A DNA stretch of 64,000 nt. Source: Paragorgia papillata (Eukaryota; Cnidaria; Anthozoa; Scleralcyonacea; Coralliidae). Every line of letters starts with the position of its first letter. Positions within the stretch are counted from its first letter, which is position 1. The translations under genes and the position numbers were made by a program. This document shows positions 1 to 12,449 of the stretch, in pieces. The notes beneath the pieces are model-generated. The model searched no databases, was not told where the DNA came from, and saw only the letters and a program-made list of their open reading frames with translations. The stretch is taken from NCBI GenBank assembly GCA_035771165.1, contig JAWNZC010000031.1, positions 643,501-707,500 of the forward strand, in the 5' to 3' direction.

Positions 1-219
1 GCATATAATAAATATAATAAATACTGTGAGGATACTCGAACCGGTACCACGTAGGAAGGTCGACCAATCAAAGCGCGCCAATAGAATAAAGAAACACAAC
101 GAAGTTATAGTCGAAATTACACAGTATTTCTCTTGTTTCAGCACCCAGATGATTCAGGCGATTACCCTATTCCGACTGTTTTATTGAGTTTTCTTTTAAA
201 TTTTACTTGCGTAAAGCCT

Positions 220-775
220 GGTTTCCATTTGGTCGCCACGCGGATTGGTCACAAGCGGCATAATGAAGTACAAACAAGTAGGCTTGCTCTACGTCTGCCT
301 CTGGATTGATTCGAGTCTGGGGCTTACAGACGCGGGTTTGTTTCGATATGGGTTTGTTTCAAGATGGGTTTGTTTCCGTATGGTTTGTTTCAAGACAGGT
401 TTGTTCATGCAGTTTCAGACGGATTTGTTTCAAGACGGGTTTTTCCCGTAAAAATCTATCTTGCCGACAAACACATCTCGAAACAAACCCGTCTCATCGG
501 AGCCATCTAGAAACAAAGCCGTCTCGAAATAAATCCGTCTTGTAAAAACCACGGGTAAAAACCCGTCTTGAAACAATCAAGAGGCAGACGCGGTAAAAAT
601 CAATACTGATTTCACGTTCGCCGAGATTGCGAGATCGAGATAGAACCATGCATTAAAGCAAATTTCTACAACCCTGCCGCTATAAACTGCCTTCCGCGGT
701 CGCGGACTGTCGCAAACAAATTTCCGTAATATTTATAGTTTCCATTTGGTCGACCATTGCGACCAAATGGAAACC
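220..775. repeat. MITE-like inverted-repeat element with internal fold-back array
   Basis: The left end at 220 reads GGTTTCCATTTGGTCGC and the right end at 775 is its reverse complement. The right end is itself a perfect stem (738-774, GTTTCCATTTGGTCG with its complement around a short loop). Inside, 330-450 repeats a TTTGTTTCAAGACGGG-like unit, and 465-580 repeats its complement, so the middle can also fold. No coding sequence is visible. No target-site duplication could be confirmed, so the outer limits are approximate. Confidence 0.5.
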
Positions 776-914
776 AAAAAAAAACAAACATGGTTCATGG
801 CACTCATCTGCGTCACACCCTGAATTATTTTCAACAAACATGACGTTCAGCAATGACTTCATCTGCCAAGATAACAATCGGTTATTGAAGCATTGTTCAG
901 TCATCAAAATTCTA

Positions 915-1255
915 ACAAGTTGTATGATTCTTACGAGGTTAGAACTCTAATAAGACTATTACAACTAATAGACAATAAAAACAAGTGGAAGTCATTTTCA
1001 AAAATATAATATCAAACATAACGGAAACAGAAGCCATTTACTTCACATTAAATTGGTATATATTTATACATGGGGTGAGCTATTTATGCTCCTTATAAAG
1101 TTGTGCGATTCTAAGGAAATTAGAACCCCAATACTGTTACAACTAATAAACAATAAAAACAAGTGGGAGTAATTTTCAAAACTATTATATCAAACATTAA
1201 CTGAAAGGCGGAAGCTTTACTTCACTTGCAGTGAGCTATTTATCCTCTTTAAACT
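915..1255 (+). repeat. Imperfect tandem duplication, two copies of ~180 bp
   Basis: The unit starting at 915 (AGTTGTATGATTCTTACGAG) recurs at about 1098 (AGTTGTGCGATTCTAAGGAA). Each copy continues through 'ATTACAACTAAT', 'CAATAAAAACAAGTGG' and 'GTGAGCTATTTAT'. The copies differ by many substitutions. No ORF of interest is present. Confidence 0.6.
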
Positions 1256-1779
1256 TTACTAGCCTGGGTATTTACATGCGGCGCAGGCTCTATATACTTT
1301 ACATGTCTGATTACTAAACTGAATCGCACTGCAAAAAAAGCTACTTGTAAAATATCTTGTACGAATTTTTATACACTTCAATACTGATCCATGTTTTAGA
1401 TGTCGATATGAGATTTCTTGAAACGTTCAATGATGAATGCGGGTAGCTCCCAATCTCTCGATTCACCAAGTTGAATTTTGTTTCCTAACGCTTTCTTCAA
1501 AATCAGAAGGTCTTTGTCCAACGCAGACCTGTTTATATATTTCACGGCGTTTTGCATATCACGTGGTCTTATCACAGAGAAAAAGCTAGTGGACGCTCTT
1601 TCACGTACATGCAAACTTGAAAGCTTCCAAATCACTTTGTGCTTTTATTTTCCTTTTTTCCATTTGTTTAATGAGATTTTTGAGTTCGAGTAGTTCCCTC
1701 TTTATTTCAGGATGCTTGGAAGATAGTTTACATCCATCAAATCCTAAGCACGGCTCGCTTGAGCATTTAGCTTTGGTAC
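1256..1779. other. Unassigned stretch, no gene recognised
   Basis: AT-rich sequence between the tandem duplication and the large inverted-repeat element. Overlapping short ORFs on both strands (1396-1693) show no recognisable motif and look like chance frames. Confidence 0.4.
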
Positions 1780-2708
1780 ACTGTAAAAACTGACTGGTTG
1801 AAATAACTCATTTTTTTGGTTGCGACCAATGTGGAATGGTTAGTACAACCAATTATTAATTGGTTCCAACCATTAAAAATGGTTATTTTAACCAAATAAA
1901 ATTGGTTACAACCTTTACAAATGGTTATTTTAACCAAATAAAATTGGTTACAACCTTTACAAATGGTTATTTTAACCAATTGTAAATTGGTTGAAATCGA
2001 GTTATTAAAACTACTTTGTCAACATAACCATTCTAAATTGGTAGCGACCAATATGGAATGGTTATTTCAACCAATTAATAATTGGTTGACTAACACATCT
2101 TATAAAAAAACACACCTTTCAAAAAAAACACCGTTCACACTAACACACCTTCTTAAGAATAAGACGAAAAACATAGCACATCTTTTGAAATAATTCACTG
2201 TTCAAATAGAATACTTTCGGTAGTAATAACAAACGCTTTGGTAGTAATAATAAAACGCATCTTTTAAATATAATACAACATTTGTTCTATACCTAAATGT
2301 GCATGAAGTAATTCCGAATCAATATGTGTGTAATTTCGAAACAGAATATATAGCATATCAGAATTCAGAAAGAAAGGCTACAGGTAATAAAAATCCTGGC
2401 TAAATAGCGCCGTCACCAGTGCAGAGACCCCCTGGCTACATGCGCCTGGGTCCTGGGTACGACACTGGCTAGACGATACCGCGCATGCTCCGCGCAGCTA
2501 GCGAGCGCGCATTGACACTTGGGATAGCTTCATACCAACTGAAATTATCTGATCTGAGCGCGCCACGTTTGAAATGCATTTGTGATGGTGTTTTGAGATT
2601 CAAGCTACATAAACCCTTGGAAATAAGACTTTTTGTTTGCGAAGAGATCAGGAAGACAGTTTTCACCGAAATAACATGTTCTTCTACGGAAAGATTTAAC
2701 TAAAAGCC

Positions 2709-5700
2709 ATGGAAATCGAGTTGAACCAAGAAAGTCCTAGAAGCTTCTCTCGCACGAGGCTACGAACGAGCAAGGTAAAGAGATTCAGTAATCGTTTGTT
2801 TTATATTGTCCCACTTTAATATTGTAATGTGAAATTTTCTCTGGCTCTCGTTGTCAATTTTCCTGTTTGATTGTCCAATACATACCATTTTATACTGATC
2901 GAAGTTAGTGTAGTTGAAGTCAATGTTTATTATTAAAGTGATCATCTTTTGTCGTCAACAATATTTGGCTTAATCTCTTCTTGTCTTCTCAATTTTACAG
3001 TAATAGTCAATTGTAGTTCCTAACAAACTCTCAAGTCATTCTTTCTTTTTTTACCACTCTTTAGCCACCGTTGCTTTCACGATAAGGATTTATCTTATGT
3101 AAAACTAAAGTATTCAGATTTTGAGGTAAAAGTTATTTGTGATTATGAAATATTAAATTGTTGGTATTAAACAGACTAACAGTAACTTAACTTAACTTAT
3201 GTTTTGTGTGCGTTTGTTTGTTTGTTTGTTTGTTTGTTTGCTTATTCATTAATATATTATTTTCTCTTATTTTCTAGTCCATAGGGAAGAGTTACCATGT
3301 TCAGTTGTGTTCAACCATTCCACTTGCTGTCTATATTGGTAAGTAAAATCCTTAAATAATACTCGTAGTTTATTTATTGATATAATGATCTATTCCAATA
3401 GGCATGTTTATATCTCAAAATACTATTAGCAGGTTATATATTGGTCTAATAATAAAGTTTAATATTGGTCTATATACTGTATATCAGTATCATGGATATG
3501 CGAAGAACACATATCACACATCTGGATATTTTAGAAAGTTGACTGGTTTGATAAAATATATCTATTCCAATAGGCATGTTTATATCTATATTATATTATA
3601 ATGATCTATTCCATATTATATTGGTCTATTCCATATTATATTGGTCTAATAATAAAGTTTAATATTGGTCTATGTATATATATATATGTTATTTACCGGC
3701 TGGGAGGTCCGTATAGAAGAATATTTGCCCGAGGTCTTAAAAAAGGCCCGAGGCCGCAGGCCGAGGGACATTTTTGAGACCGAGGGCAAATATTTTTCTA
3801 TACGGACCGACGAAAACGGTAAATAACATATTTATTTTTTTGTTACATAATTAGATAAATTAACATAATTGAATTAAGTTGCGTAATCGAGATGACATTC
3901 ACGTGATACTCAAAAGTCCAAAGTTTATCGTTCGACAGTCGTAAACAACTGCCGACATGTAGTCTGACAAGGAAGCTTGGATCCTTTTTTGTGATAAAAA
4001 AACATTCAAAACTTGAAGATCTAGTTACGCAGGGAAGTCAAAATGCATTCAGTGTTTTTAAAGTTTAATTGATAAAGATTCTTCGTCGTTCTTCTTCGTC
4101 GCTTGCTCGTTTTTGGCTGTTCGCTTGGAAAGTCGCTTTCAATATTTGGCTGACTGTATGAAAATTGAAAGTGTGTTCTTCGAGTTTGAAGACGAAAATG
4201 CTTGTAGTAAGCCATTTGTAATTTCAAGTTTCAAGGACATATGACACGATGAGGTTGGCATGTGGAAAATATTTGACTAAAAGGTAATGAATTGTCGCGG
4301 TTTTGTTGAGTTTTATAGCGGTTGAATAAGAGAAGAAAGACAGTTTAGTGTCAAAAGGTTTCAGCTTTTCTATCTTCTCGTGGTATGACTTTATATATAT
4401 ACTTCTATATAGTTTCATTTAGTGATTCAAAATACTGTGTTCACAAGTTTATGTATGTTTTTCCTACCGTTTTAAACTGTTTTGTTTATAAATATCGCTC
4501 GTAAATTTTGCTTTGTCACAGTTTTCCCAGCGTTTCTTTTAAAGCTGTTTACACATGAACTTGTCAAAACCATTTGGATAATCAAAATCATATGCATCCC
4601 CGTAGTCTCTGTTCAATATATTTTTTCTGTGGCAAGCGAAATAGTTATGAAAATCGATCAATTTTAATGACAGAATGTAAAAAAATAACTTTTTGGACCG
4701 CGGTACAAGATATCGTGAAATACCGTTTTCCCAGCGTTTCTTTTAAAATTCGCTGTTTACACATGAACTTGTCAAAACCATTTGGATAATAAAACTCATT
4801 TGCATCTCCATAGCTCTCTGTTGAATATATTTTTTCTGTGGCAAGCGAAATAGTTATGAAAATCGATCAGTTTTAATTATGACAGAATGTAAAAAAATAA
4901 CTTTTTGGACCGCGGTCCAAGATATCGTAAAAAACTGCCCGCTCACGTAGCCAATCAAATTGCAGGAAAGCCTAGGATTCGGCCCGCTCACGACTAATAA
5001 AAAAATAAATATATATATCAGTATCATGGATATGCTAAGAACACATATCAGTGATATCACACATCTGGATATTTTAGAAAGTTGACCGGTTTAATAAAAT
5101 ATAAGACTCAAACTGGTATAATGTCATACTAATAATATTGGTATAATTTTAGTGATATATAGATACTGCATATTCCTTATACATTACTGAACATCCCTAT
5201 ATTCTAATTGTGTTCAAAAATACAAGAATTCTGCTAGGAAAGTAGAATTTTCTGTCCAAATTGTTTGTTCGGTAACTGCAATCTTGTAGTTAGGAATTAT
5301 GTATGAGCATGTGACCTTTGGAGGGAATCTTACTCTTGACCCTTGGAAGCTAGTCAGCTAGTAGGTCATTATCACATCTGAGAGCCCATCTGTGATACAG
5401 TGTATGATGGAAGATAGTCCCTAAATATACTTTCTAATTATAAAGTTTAATATTGACATTAATTCACACTCCAGCAGATGATTTTACTCTCTAAGGGGTG
5501 GTAGCAACGGTATTGGGTCAAGTGAATTACTTAATTATTCCTGCCTGAGCCAGCCAAAAGTGTCTCTTTTATTGTTTTACTAAGTTTATCAGCAGCTGAT
5601 GATTCCTATTGTAGGCATCAATGGGTTAAATGGAATGAATATTTAAACAAACAAACAAACAAACAAACAAACAAACAAACAAACAAACAAACAAACAAAC

Positions 5701-5999
5701 AAACAAACAAACAAACAAACAAACAAACAAACAAACAAACAAACAAACAAACAAACAAACAAACAAACAAACAAACAAACAAACAAACAAACAAACAAAA
5801 ATTACAACTGAACAAAATCAAAATTTTAACTTATAAATTGAAATTTTTAGTTTAAATATTTGAGTATACTTAAATAATATTTAAATATTATTTAACAAAT
5901 TGTTGAACTAATTTAAATTCTCATTTTACAGGACTGGACCAGTACATGTTGAGTGATGCAAAAGCCGACTTCTCAATAAAAGAAATTAAGGATTGTTGA
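2709..5999 (+). CDS. Unrecognised three-exon gene, 64-residue protein
   Basis: Exons are 2709-2774, 3278-3338 and 5932-5999. The ATG at 2709 is in a strong context (GCCATGG), with an in-frame TAA nine bases upstream. Exon 1 ends AAG|GTAAAG; exon 2 is bounded by TTTCTAG and ATTG|GTAAGT; exon 3 follows TTTTACAG and ends at TGA. Phases agree: exon 1 to 2 is phase 0, and exon 2 ends one base into a codon that exon 3 completes. The N-terminus is polar with several Arg and Ser; the middle has a short hydrophobic run (STIPLAVYIG); the C-terminus is acidic-basic mixed. No family is recognised. It lies inside the inverted-repeat element, so it could be that element's own gene or a captured one. The second intron contains an AAAC microsatellite and older repeats. 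Confidence 0.5.
3688..3827. repeat. Long hairpin (inverted repeat ~55 bp arms)
   Basis: The left arm starts GTTATTTACCG and continues through GTCCGTATAGAAGAATATTT. The right arm is the complement, ending GGTAAATAAC at 3827. The loop region is rich in GAGGC/GCCTC. It lies in the second intron of the small gene. Related direct repeats (TCAGTATCATGGATATGC) flank it at about 3486 and 5021, suggesting repeat-driven duplication here. Confidence 0.6.
4521..4936 (+). repeat. Tandem duplication, two ~204 bp units
   Basis: GTTTTCCCAGCGTTTCTTTT begins at 4521 and again at 4725. The units share a long stretch ending in CTTTTTGGACCGCGGTACAAGA-like sequence and are highly similar. No coding function is visible. 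Confidence 0.7.
5645..5800 (+). repeat. (AAAC)n microsatellite, ~156 bp
   Basis: An almost perfect run of AAAC tetramers. The minus-strand frame encodes a Cys-Leu-Phe-Val repeat only because of the repeat, so it is not a gene. Confidence 0.95.
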
Positions 6000-7384
6000 T
6001 CTTCAAGATGATTCCGCTGATGTTCCCTTGTGCCATTGCCGATTGGATTGTTGTTAAGTACACTTTGAAAATAACCAACATTCTAAATATCTCATGTAGT
6101 ATCCTAAATGCTGAATGATGTATTTTGGATATAGATGCAGAACCACATACATTGTTAAGTTGTTAGTCTAGGAGTTTTGGCTATCAGTTAATATTTGGGA
6201 ATTTGAACTGCCAAAAATGGTTTGCATATGACCATTTTCCTGTATACCATGTATATAATTAGTAGTTATTATAGTAAGTGACTGTATACATGTACTTTAA
6301 TGTCATCCTGATGTAAACACTCACAGTTCCTATGTTAACTAAAATATATTAAATATGTTGACAATGTTAAATGTTTTTAAAAATGTTTATTTTCTCTTAG
6401 TCATTGTGTTGAATGACATGTTTCAAGGTGTGTTATTATGCACACCTACATGTGTAAGATAACACATATCAGGGCATGTTGCATAGCACACCTTTGTATT
6501 AACACACCTATACGGTAACACATCTTAACATGTGTTAATATAACACACCAAGGTGTGTTAAATAACCAACTCTTGAGGTGTGTTAGAAAACGTAACTTGA
6601 GGTGTGTTAACATTTGGACAAAAAAGGTGTGTTCATTATTTAACACACCTTTTTTTAGAGAGTGTTATTCTAATTTGTGGGTCCAACAAGATGGTGTGAT
6701 CTCTGAGTTAGCATTTTTTGGATAAAAGAAAGTTTCACTTGTACCAATTAGCTTTGACATATTCTGTCACAACCTTAATTATTTATTTAAATGTGTGTGA
6801 ATTGTAGACAACGTTTCTTGCAAGTAAGCAGTGAGTAAAATCATGCAAAACTGATACTTTTTCATGTTACTGGTATTTGTTATAGTTACTATTTCAACCA
6901 ATTAAAAGTTGGTTGAATCTACCATTTTAATTTCTCTTGACCAATGCATTTGCTTGCCCAATTGTTATTGGTTACAACGACCAATATTTATTGGTTGTTT
7001 GGCAACAACCATTGTTTATTGGTTAAAATGACGAATAAATTTTTGGTTATAATAACCAATGTTTTTAGGTTGAAATGACCAATATTGGTTGGTTAACATA
7101 ACCAATGTTTTTTTGGTTAAAATAACCAATAATATTGGTTGTTTCAACCAATAATATTGGTTGTTTCAACCAGTCAAATATTGGTCATTTCTACCAAAAC
7201 GATTTTGGTTGAAACAACCCATTTTAAATTGGTTCTCTCAGACTCATCCAGGTAACCTTTTTTTTTTGGTTGTTTCAACCAGTCAGTTTTTACAGTTATG
7301 TCCAAGTCCGTGACAATTCGAACAGATTTTTGCTCGTTTTTTAGCATAAGTTTCGCAGTTATGTATATCTTTCTGCTGTCTTGC

Positions 7385-8575
7385 CAATTAGGATTGGATT
7401 GGATGGTTTATTCAAATCACATCGCAGCCCATAGGCTGAATTACGTAATTATTTACATAATAAAAAGTATACGCTATATATATTACAAATTCTAATATAA
7501 TAATAATATAAAACCTATCAAAAGTTTGTTCAAACGTTCTGGATACTTAGGTTAAGACAAGGCATTTGCTTGTTGGGCCATTGCTAAAATAAACGAGTTC
7601 TTTGCTCTGTTCGTATGGACACGAGGCAGGTTATACGAGCGACAATTCCTAAAATTGTATCTTGGATTATTAAGTGGTGGAAGTAAACTATTAAGCTTAT
7701 GATTTGAAACGGACACTATAGCACCAAAAAGCTTATTACACAATAAACTGTGATGATCTACCATAGGCGCTACGCCCAAAACTTCACATGCATTATTGTA
7801 ACTTGTACCAGGCATAATTATCGATAGCGCCCTTTTCTCGATACGCACGAGCTCCTACTTTAGATACTGCGGAAGGGCATTATAAAAAACCGGTATAGCA
7901 TAATCAACTGTGGATCTTACGCATGATGTATAGAAAAGAACTAAATCGATGGATGGCAATCTGGCCCGTTTGAGTTGCACTAGATAGTATAGTTTCTTAC
8001 TCGCTTTCTTAACTACATCTTCCACATGGGCATTCCAAGTTAAGTTGTCGCTTATAGTGAGCCCCAGTAACTTGGCACTACTAACTATCTCCAGCTCTTT
8101 TCCATCAACAATTATCGCATCAAACACCTCGGGTTTCCGAGCGAAGGATATTCTGAGCTCTTTGCATTTGTCGGGGTTAAGATGAACTCTATTTTCCCGG
8201 GACCACTGGGTAACCTGATTAGTTATACCCTGAGCATGACTAACATTTCCTTTCGGAACAATCTCGGAGACTGTTGTGTCATCGACAAATTTCCATAAAT
8301 ATGGCGAACTAATATCTAAGTCGTTTATCATTAAAATGAATAACCACGGGCCCAATTTAATACCCTGTGGTACCCCAGAGGGAACTAAGCCCCACTCGGA
8401 AAAACAACCCTTAGCTAACTTAATCCTTTGTGATCTATTCGACAAAAAATCAATTATCCAATTCACAACACTGCGTGGTATATCTAACTTACATAACTTG
8501 TTAATTAGAATACGATGATCAATAAAATCAAACGCCTTGCGATAATCGAATAACATAATTTGAACGTGAATTGTT
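7385..8575 (-). pseudogene. LINE fragment: 3' part of reverse transcriptase ORF and 3' end
   Basis: The minus strand encodes a non-LTR reverse transcriptase from the YRKAFDFIDH block (8540s) through SGVPQG and the catalytic-type FVDD motif, to the typical C-terminal region. The frame is broken once by a TAG at 7855, after which the same frame continues to 7552. The 5' part (endonuclease and fingers) is missing, as expected for 5' truncation. The 3' end contains AATAAACCATCCAATCC, a short tandem tail typical of CR1/L2-like elements. FVDD instead of FADD is a small change; the stop codon makes this copy inactive. Confidence 0.85.
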
Positions 8576-8594
8576 TGTACGTCTTGAATTAGTT

Positions 8595-9173
8595 AAATTT
8601 GCTGTTACCCACATAGGATTTGGGTTGACTTGGAGTAACGGTTCCCTTGTTCGAGAGGCTCTTATCCGAAGGTTGATACTCGAAGGCAGGAGCTGAAGCA
8701 GAGGAAGAAAATGTCGGAACTTGTAAATGGTTTACATACGCGGCGCTTGCCGTACCGACAAGAAACTGCTGATGGTTTAAAGTAACTGTTTGGCCATGTA
8801 CACCGCCAGTGTGACCAGCCTGCGAATCAGTGTGACCTACAAGATGAGTTGGTGGAAAAAGCTCGCCTACATGGCTGCAAACATCTCTCGACGTTCTCGT
8901 TAGCTTTTAGGTTTTCGATTTCTGTTTCAAGTATTCTTTTTCCGCTAGAAGGAGTTTTTTGGGAGACGGGAAAAAAGTATCTAAATCATTCTTCTCGCCA
9001 TATTTTAACGACTTACGAGTAGTGAAACCCCGAATTTCATACTCTGGAGCCAGTCTTTCCAATTGGAGGCCGCTAGATATCGTCTTCATCCACTCAAAAA
9101 CCTCAGACGACGTTGCTTCCATTTCCAGACTTCCAGTTCCAAATCTGTTTACTCCAAATTTCAAAAATATCAA
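8595..9173 (-). pseudogene. SAM-like-domain gene fragment, frameshifted
   Basis: From 9173 the minus strand encodes an 88-residue frame with a SAM-like run (LERLAPEYEIRGFTTRKSLK) followed by DLDTFFPSPKKLLLAEKEYL. The more natural continuation (LETEIENLKANENVER) lies in another frame. A third frame, about 8880-8595, stays open with a Ser/Thr/Gln-rich tail ending at a stop near 8597. This fits one coding region with two frameshifts. Similar SAM-like N-termini occur on transposon-encoded proteins, including those at 56.2 and 61.7 kb here. The LINE fragment begins immediately downstream. Confidence 0.5.
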
Positions 9174-9544
9174 AAGATCTACTTCAATGATGTGTCCGAG
9201 TTATTCGGCGCCTTCCTGTCACCGAATTGCAAGTCACTGAATGACGTTGCAAGGCAACAACAAATTAGAACTTAGTATTTCCACAAGCTTGTAGTGGGGC
9301 AGGGGACTCGATTTCTTTTCGAATAGCTCTGTTTATTTTTGTTCAATAGCTATGCGCAGTTCGCAGGCTAAGAATGGCTAATATTTTGGCCAATTTTCTC
9401 ATAATTATTGTGATGGTTGTCAACCACCGTATACGAACACGTCGCAATGAAATATCGTTCAAAATATCCTAAACTCCGTTCACATGTACCCAATAAAGAA
9501 AGTATAGCTTTTTATTTCAATAATTAAAAAATTAAATATTAACA

Positions 9545-10513
9545 AATTAATATTATAAAACTTATTAACTTCAACACAGTCAAATAATAATAACCCGCAG
9601 TGTCGGAAATAGTTGGTTGAATTAGTTCGCGATATCTGTTCGCATGGTACACACAATATTCTGTTTGGTGCTCAGCAAGAGCTTGATTTAGATTCAAGAA
9701 TGCCTTTATCTGCCGAAAACAAAACTCGCAAGTATTCAAAGGCGGAGAGTAAGATGGCTGGAATAATAGTTGTATCCCACACTCAACAAACATATTTCTC
9801 AGCATTGGCTCAGCGAAATTCCCGTGGTGAAAGCCGCAGTTGTCCAGGACGACAGTGTCTCCTCGTTCAAGAATCACTGAGCCATCTGCGCGGGTCGTAT
9901 TTAATACTTCTTCAAAATTAATCAATAGTTCATTACCATTTGATGCATCGTTTATTACTTATACTAGTTCAACATAATCAACACCCTGGATGGAGTGCAG
10001 TAAATTAATTGTATATGTGGCGTTCGACGTGTATCTTTGCATCTCAAAAGCTGGTTCCCCAATCCGAGAATTTCCATATCGACGGTTCATCGTAGTTTTC
10101 ACCACACTACGTTCGTCAAAAAAATGGATAGTTGCTGGATGCAGTTCACTTACACGGCCAAGAAATATATTTAGGTATTCAATATTAGCTGCAGTCTGCG
10201 ATTCAAGTGGTACCTGCTGGATCGTTTTCTTCGTCATAAATAAATCTTTTTGGGTCCACCCTTTTATTGAAAATACGGAAGGAAGGTTATCATGGTGCAT
10301 AACTCCGTCCAGTAAGAGTCTTTTCTTTATTTAAGAACAACAAGCACTCGGCTTACAAAGCTTTTCCATTTCTACATACTCTACAACAGCATCTATCATC
10401 TTTGGACGGCGCGGAACTACTTTGCTTTTGGGGTTCAGGACGTTACTGACAAAGTGTCTGCTGGTGTTGATCTCATTTGCTATGAAGGGTTTACTAAATC
10501 CATCGTTATTCAA
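9545..10513 (-). pseudogene. DDE transposase remnant, IS630/Tc1-mariner-like
   Basis: Three minus-strand frames form one broken transposase. 10513-10331 encodes a helix-turn-helix-like start (FIANEINTSRHFVSNVL). 10300-9959 encodes the first catalytic block with HFFDERSV. 9925-9539 encodes VLDNCGFHHG, then PSYSPPLNTCEFCFRQIKAF, which match the second Asp and the final Glu blocks of DDE_3-type transposases (usual form: DN..H and P..N..E..F..IK). Frameshifts or stops separate the blocks. No terminal inverted repeats were identified, so subfamily and limits are open. Confidence 0.75.
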
Positions 10514-10913
10514 GTCTAAAACTCGCTATCTAAAAAGCTGTGAATGACGACGACCGTTGTCGTATAGACCACCTTTTTTATTTACTCGTAACTGAATATT
10601 AGGAAAAATACAAGCCATTGTTGTATTGATTTGTTGATCTGGCGCTTTTGCGCGCCGTTAACGAGACCTGCGTCATATCTAAATAATTTTCACAAAAATG
10701 TTACAAAAATTTGACCAAAATGTGTAGAATTGGGAAGAAAAGCGGTTTTGAGATGGAGTTGGATAAATTTTGTCCATTCTTTCATTGTTTGATCAATGCT
10801 TTACGAATTTTCTTTGTGTTAACGCTACAATCTTATTGGACGAATTGCTTTATCCAGTCCCGGTTCGATTATCCTCACAGTAATGTAATAATAAATATAA
10901 TAATTATAATAAT

Positions 10914-11293
10914 AATGGTAATGGTAATGGCAATGGTAGTGGTAGTGGTAGTGGTAGTGGTAGTGGTAGTGGTAGTGGTAGTGGTAGTGGTAGTGGTAGT
11001 GGTAGTGGTAGTGGTAGTGGTAGTGGTAGTGGTAGTGGTAGTGGTAGTGGTAGTGGTAGTGGTAGTGGAAGTGGTAGTGGTAGTGGTAGTGGTAGTGGTA
11101 GTGGTAGTGGTAGTGGTAGTGGTAGTGGTAGTGGTAGTGGTAGTGGTAGTGGTAGTGGTAGTGGTAGTGGTAGTGGTAGTGGTAGTGGTAGTGGTAGTGG
11201 TAGTGGTAGTGGTAGTGGTAGTGGTAGTGGTGGTGGGAATGGGAATGGGAATGGGAATGGGAATGGGAATCGTAATGGTAATAGTAATGGTAG
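10914..11293 (+). repeat. (GGTAGT)n hexamer microsatellite, ~370 bp
   Basis: A nearly pure GGTAGT run with short flanking variants (GGTAAT, GGGAAT). All six frames are open through it and give Val, His-Tyr or Leu-Pro repeats. These are artefacts of a repeat period divisible by three. Confidence 0.97.
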
Positions 11294-11525
11294 GGTAGAC
11301 TTTTCCAATGCATTACCCAGTCGTCAGCTAATTTCAAAAGCTAAGGATTTTAAAGACTTGTCATTTTGACACGTTTTTAACGGTTAAGATCAAGAAAGAA
11401 AGGAGTGAGGTATGCTCAGATGATGTAACATATAATATATCATCGTTGTTATATATCCTGTAGAGAGTAATTGGGGTTACCTGTTGTGCCAACTATTCTA
11501 CATTTATCGTTCATTAAAGTGGGTT

Positions 11526-12128
11526 CAAGAAGGTTTACCAGCGAGGAAGGTTTATTAGTGAGGAATGTTTACTAGTGAGAAAAGTTTACTAGAGAGGAAG
11601 GTTTACCAGTAAAAAAGGTTTAGTAGTGAGAAAGGTTTGCTAGTGAGGAAGGTTTACTAGTGTAGGAAGGTTTGCTAATGAGAATGGTTTACTAGTAAGG
11701 AAGGTTTACTAATGAGAAAGGTTTACTAGTAAGGAAGGTGTACTAATGAGAAATGTTTACTAATAAGGAATGTTTACTGGTGAGAAAGGCTCATTACTGA
11801 GGAAGGTTTACTTTACTAGTACGGAAAGTTTAGTAGTAAGGAAGGTTTACTAGTGAGGGAAGATTATTATTATAATAAGGAAGGTTTACTAATAAGGAAG
11901 GCTTATTACTGAGGAAGGTTTACTAGTACGGAAAGTCTAGTAGTAAGGAACGTTTACTAGTGAGGGAAGATTATTATTATAATAAGGAAGGTTTACTAGT
12001 AAGGAAGGCTTACTATATATTGCGAGGAAGGTTTACCAGTAAAGACGTTTTGTAGCGAAGAAGGTTTACTAATGAGGAACGTTTACTAGTTCAGAATACT
12101 GTACTAGTGAGGAATTAGGTTTACTAGC
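11526..12128 (+). repeat. Degenerate minisatellite, ~17-20 bp unit
   Basis: About thirty imperfect copies of a unit close to AAGGTTTACTAGTGAGG, with variation in length and sequence. One longer block containing GATTATTATTATAATAAGG occurs twice (about 11857 and 11969), showing higher-order duplication. Confidence 0.85.
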
Positions 12129-12449
12129 AACGAGATTCAAAGTGAAAACATGTTAAATACCGCATAAAATCATTTAGAGTCTGAGAAAGTTGCAATTGAT
12201 CAGGCATATTGTTGAGGAAGAAGGTATTGATTTGCAGAGAAACATATAAGCTAACGAACAAATGCGCAACACCGCGATTGCAGCGTTCAGCAGTAAGAAA
12301 CCTGATGTCTGCCTTTTCGCAGCAATCGAGAATACTTATAGCAACAGCCAGCAGACAGCATTCAGTATTTAGCAGTAGTATGGCAAAGCATCGCAAAGCT
12401 TACCAAAGCAAAACTATTACTGTATTATCGCAAAAGCCATAACTCTCGC

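Larger units (their letters stand above)
1780..7296. mobile_element. Large inverted-repeat-bounded element, 5.5 kb, two concentric subterminal arrays
   Basis: Both ends carry the same inverted terminus, ACTGTAAAAACTGACTGGTT, at 1780 and ending at 7296. Inside each terminus is an array of AACCAA/TTGGTT units, often palindromic (1790-2092 and 6893-7290). Further in lies a second mirrored array of ACACACCTT/AAGGTGTGT units (2095-2190 and 6421-6660). This ordered symmetry fits a cut-and-paste DNA transposon with subterminal transposase-binding repeats. The superfamily is unknown because no transposase is visible. TA lies at each flank with a one-base offset, so a TA duplication is possible but unproven. 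A small spliced gene lies inside. Confidence 0.55.

Noticed and set aside
10711..11337. 195-codon poly-Val frame and its His-Tyr and Leu-Pro shadows
   Set aside because: Encoded by the GGTAGT microsatellite.
12124..12442. 90- and 77-codon overlapping frames
   Set aside because: Opposite-strand overlapping frames, no motif, no splice support; left as unassigned.
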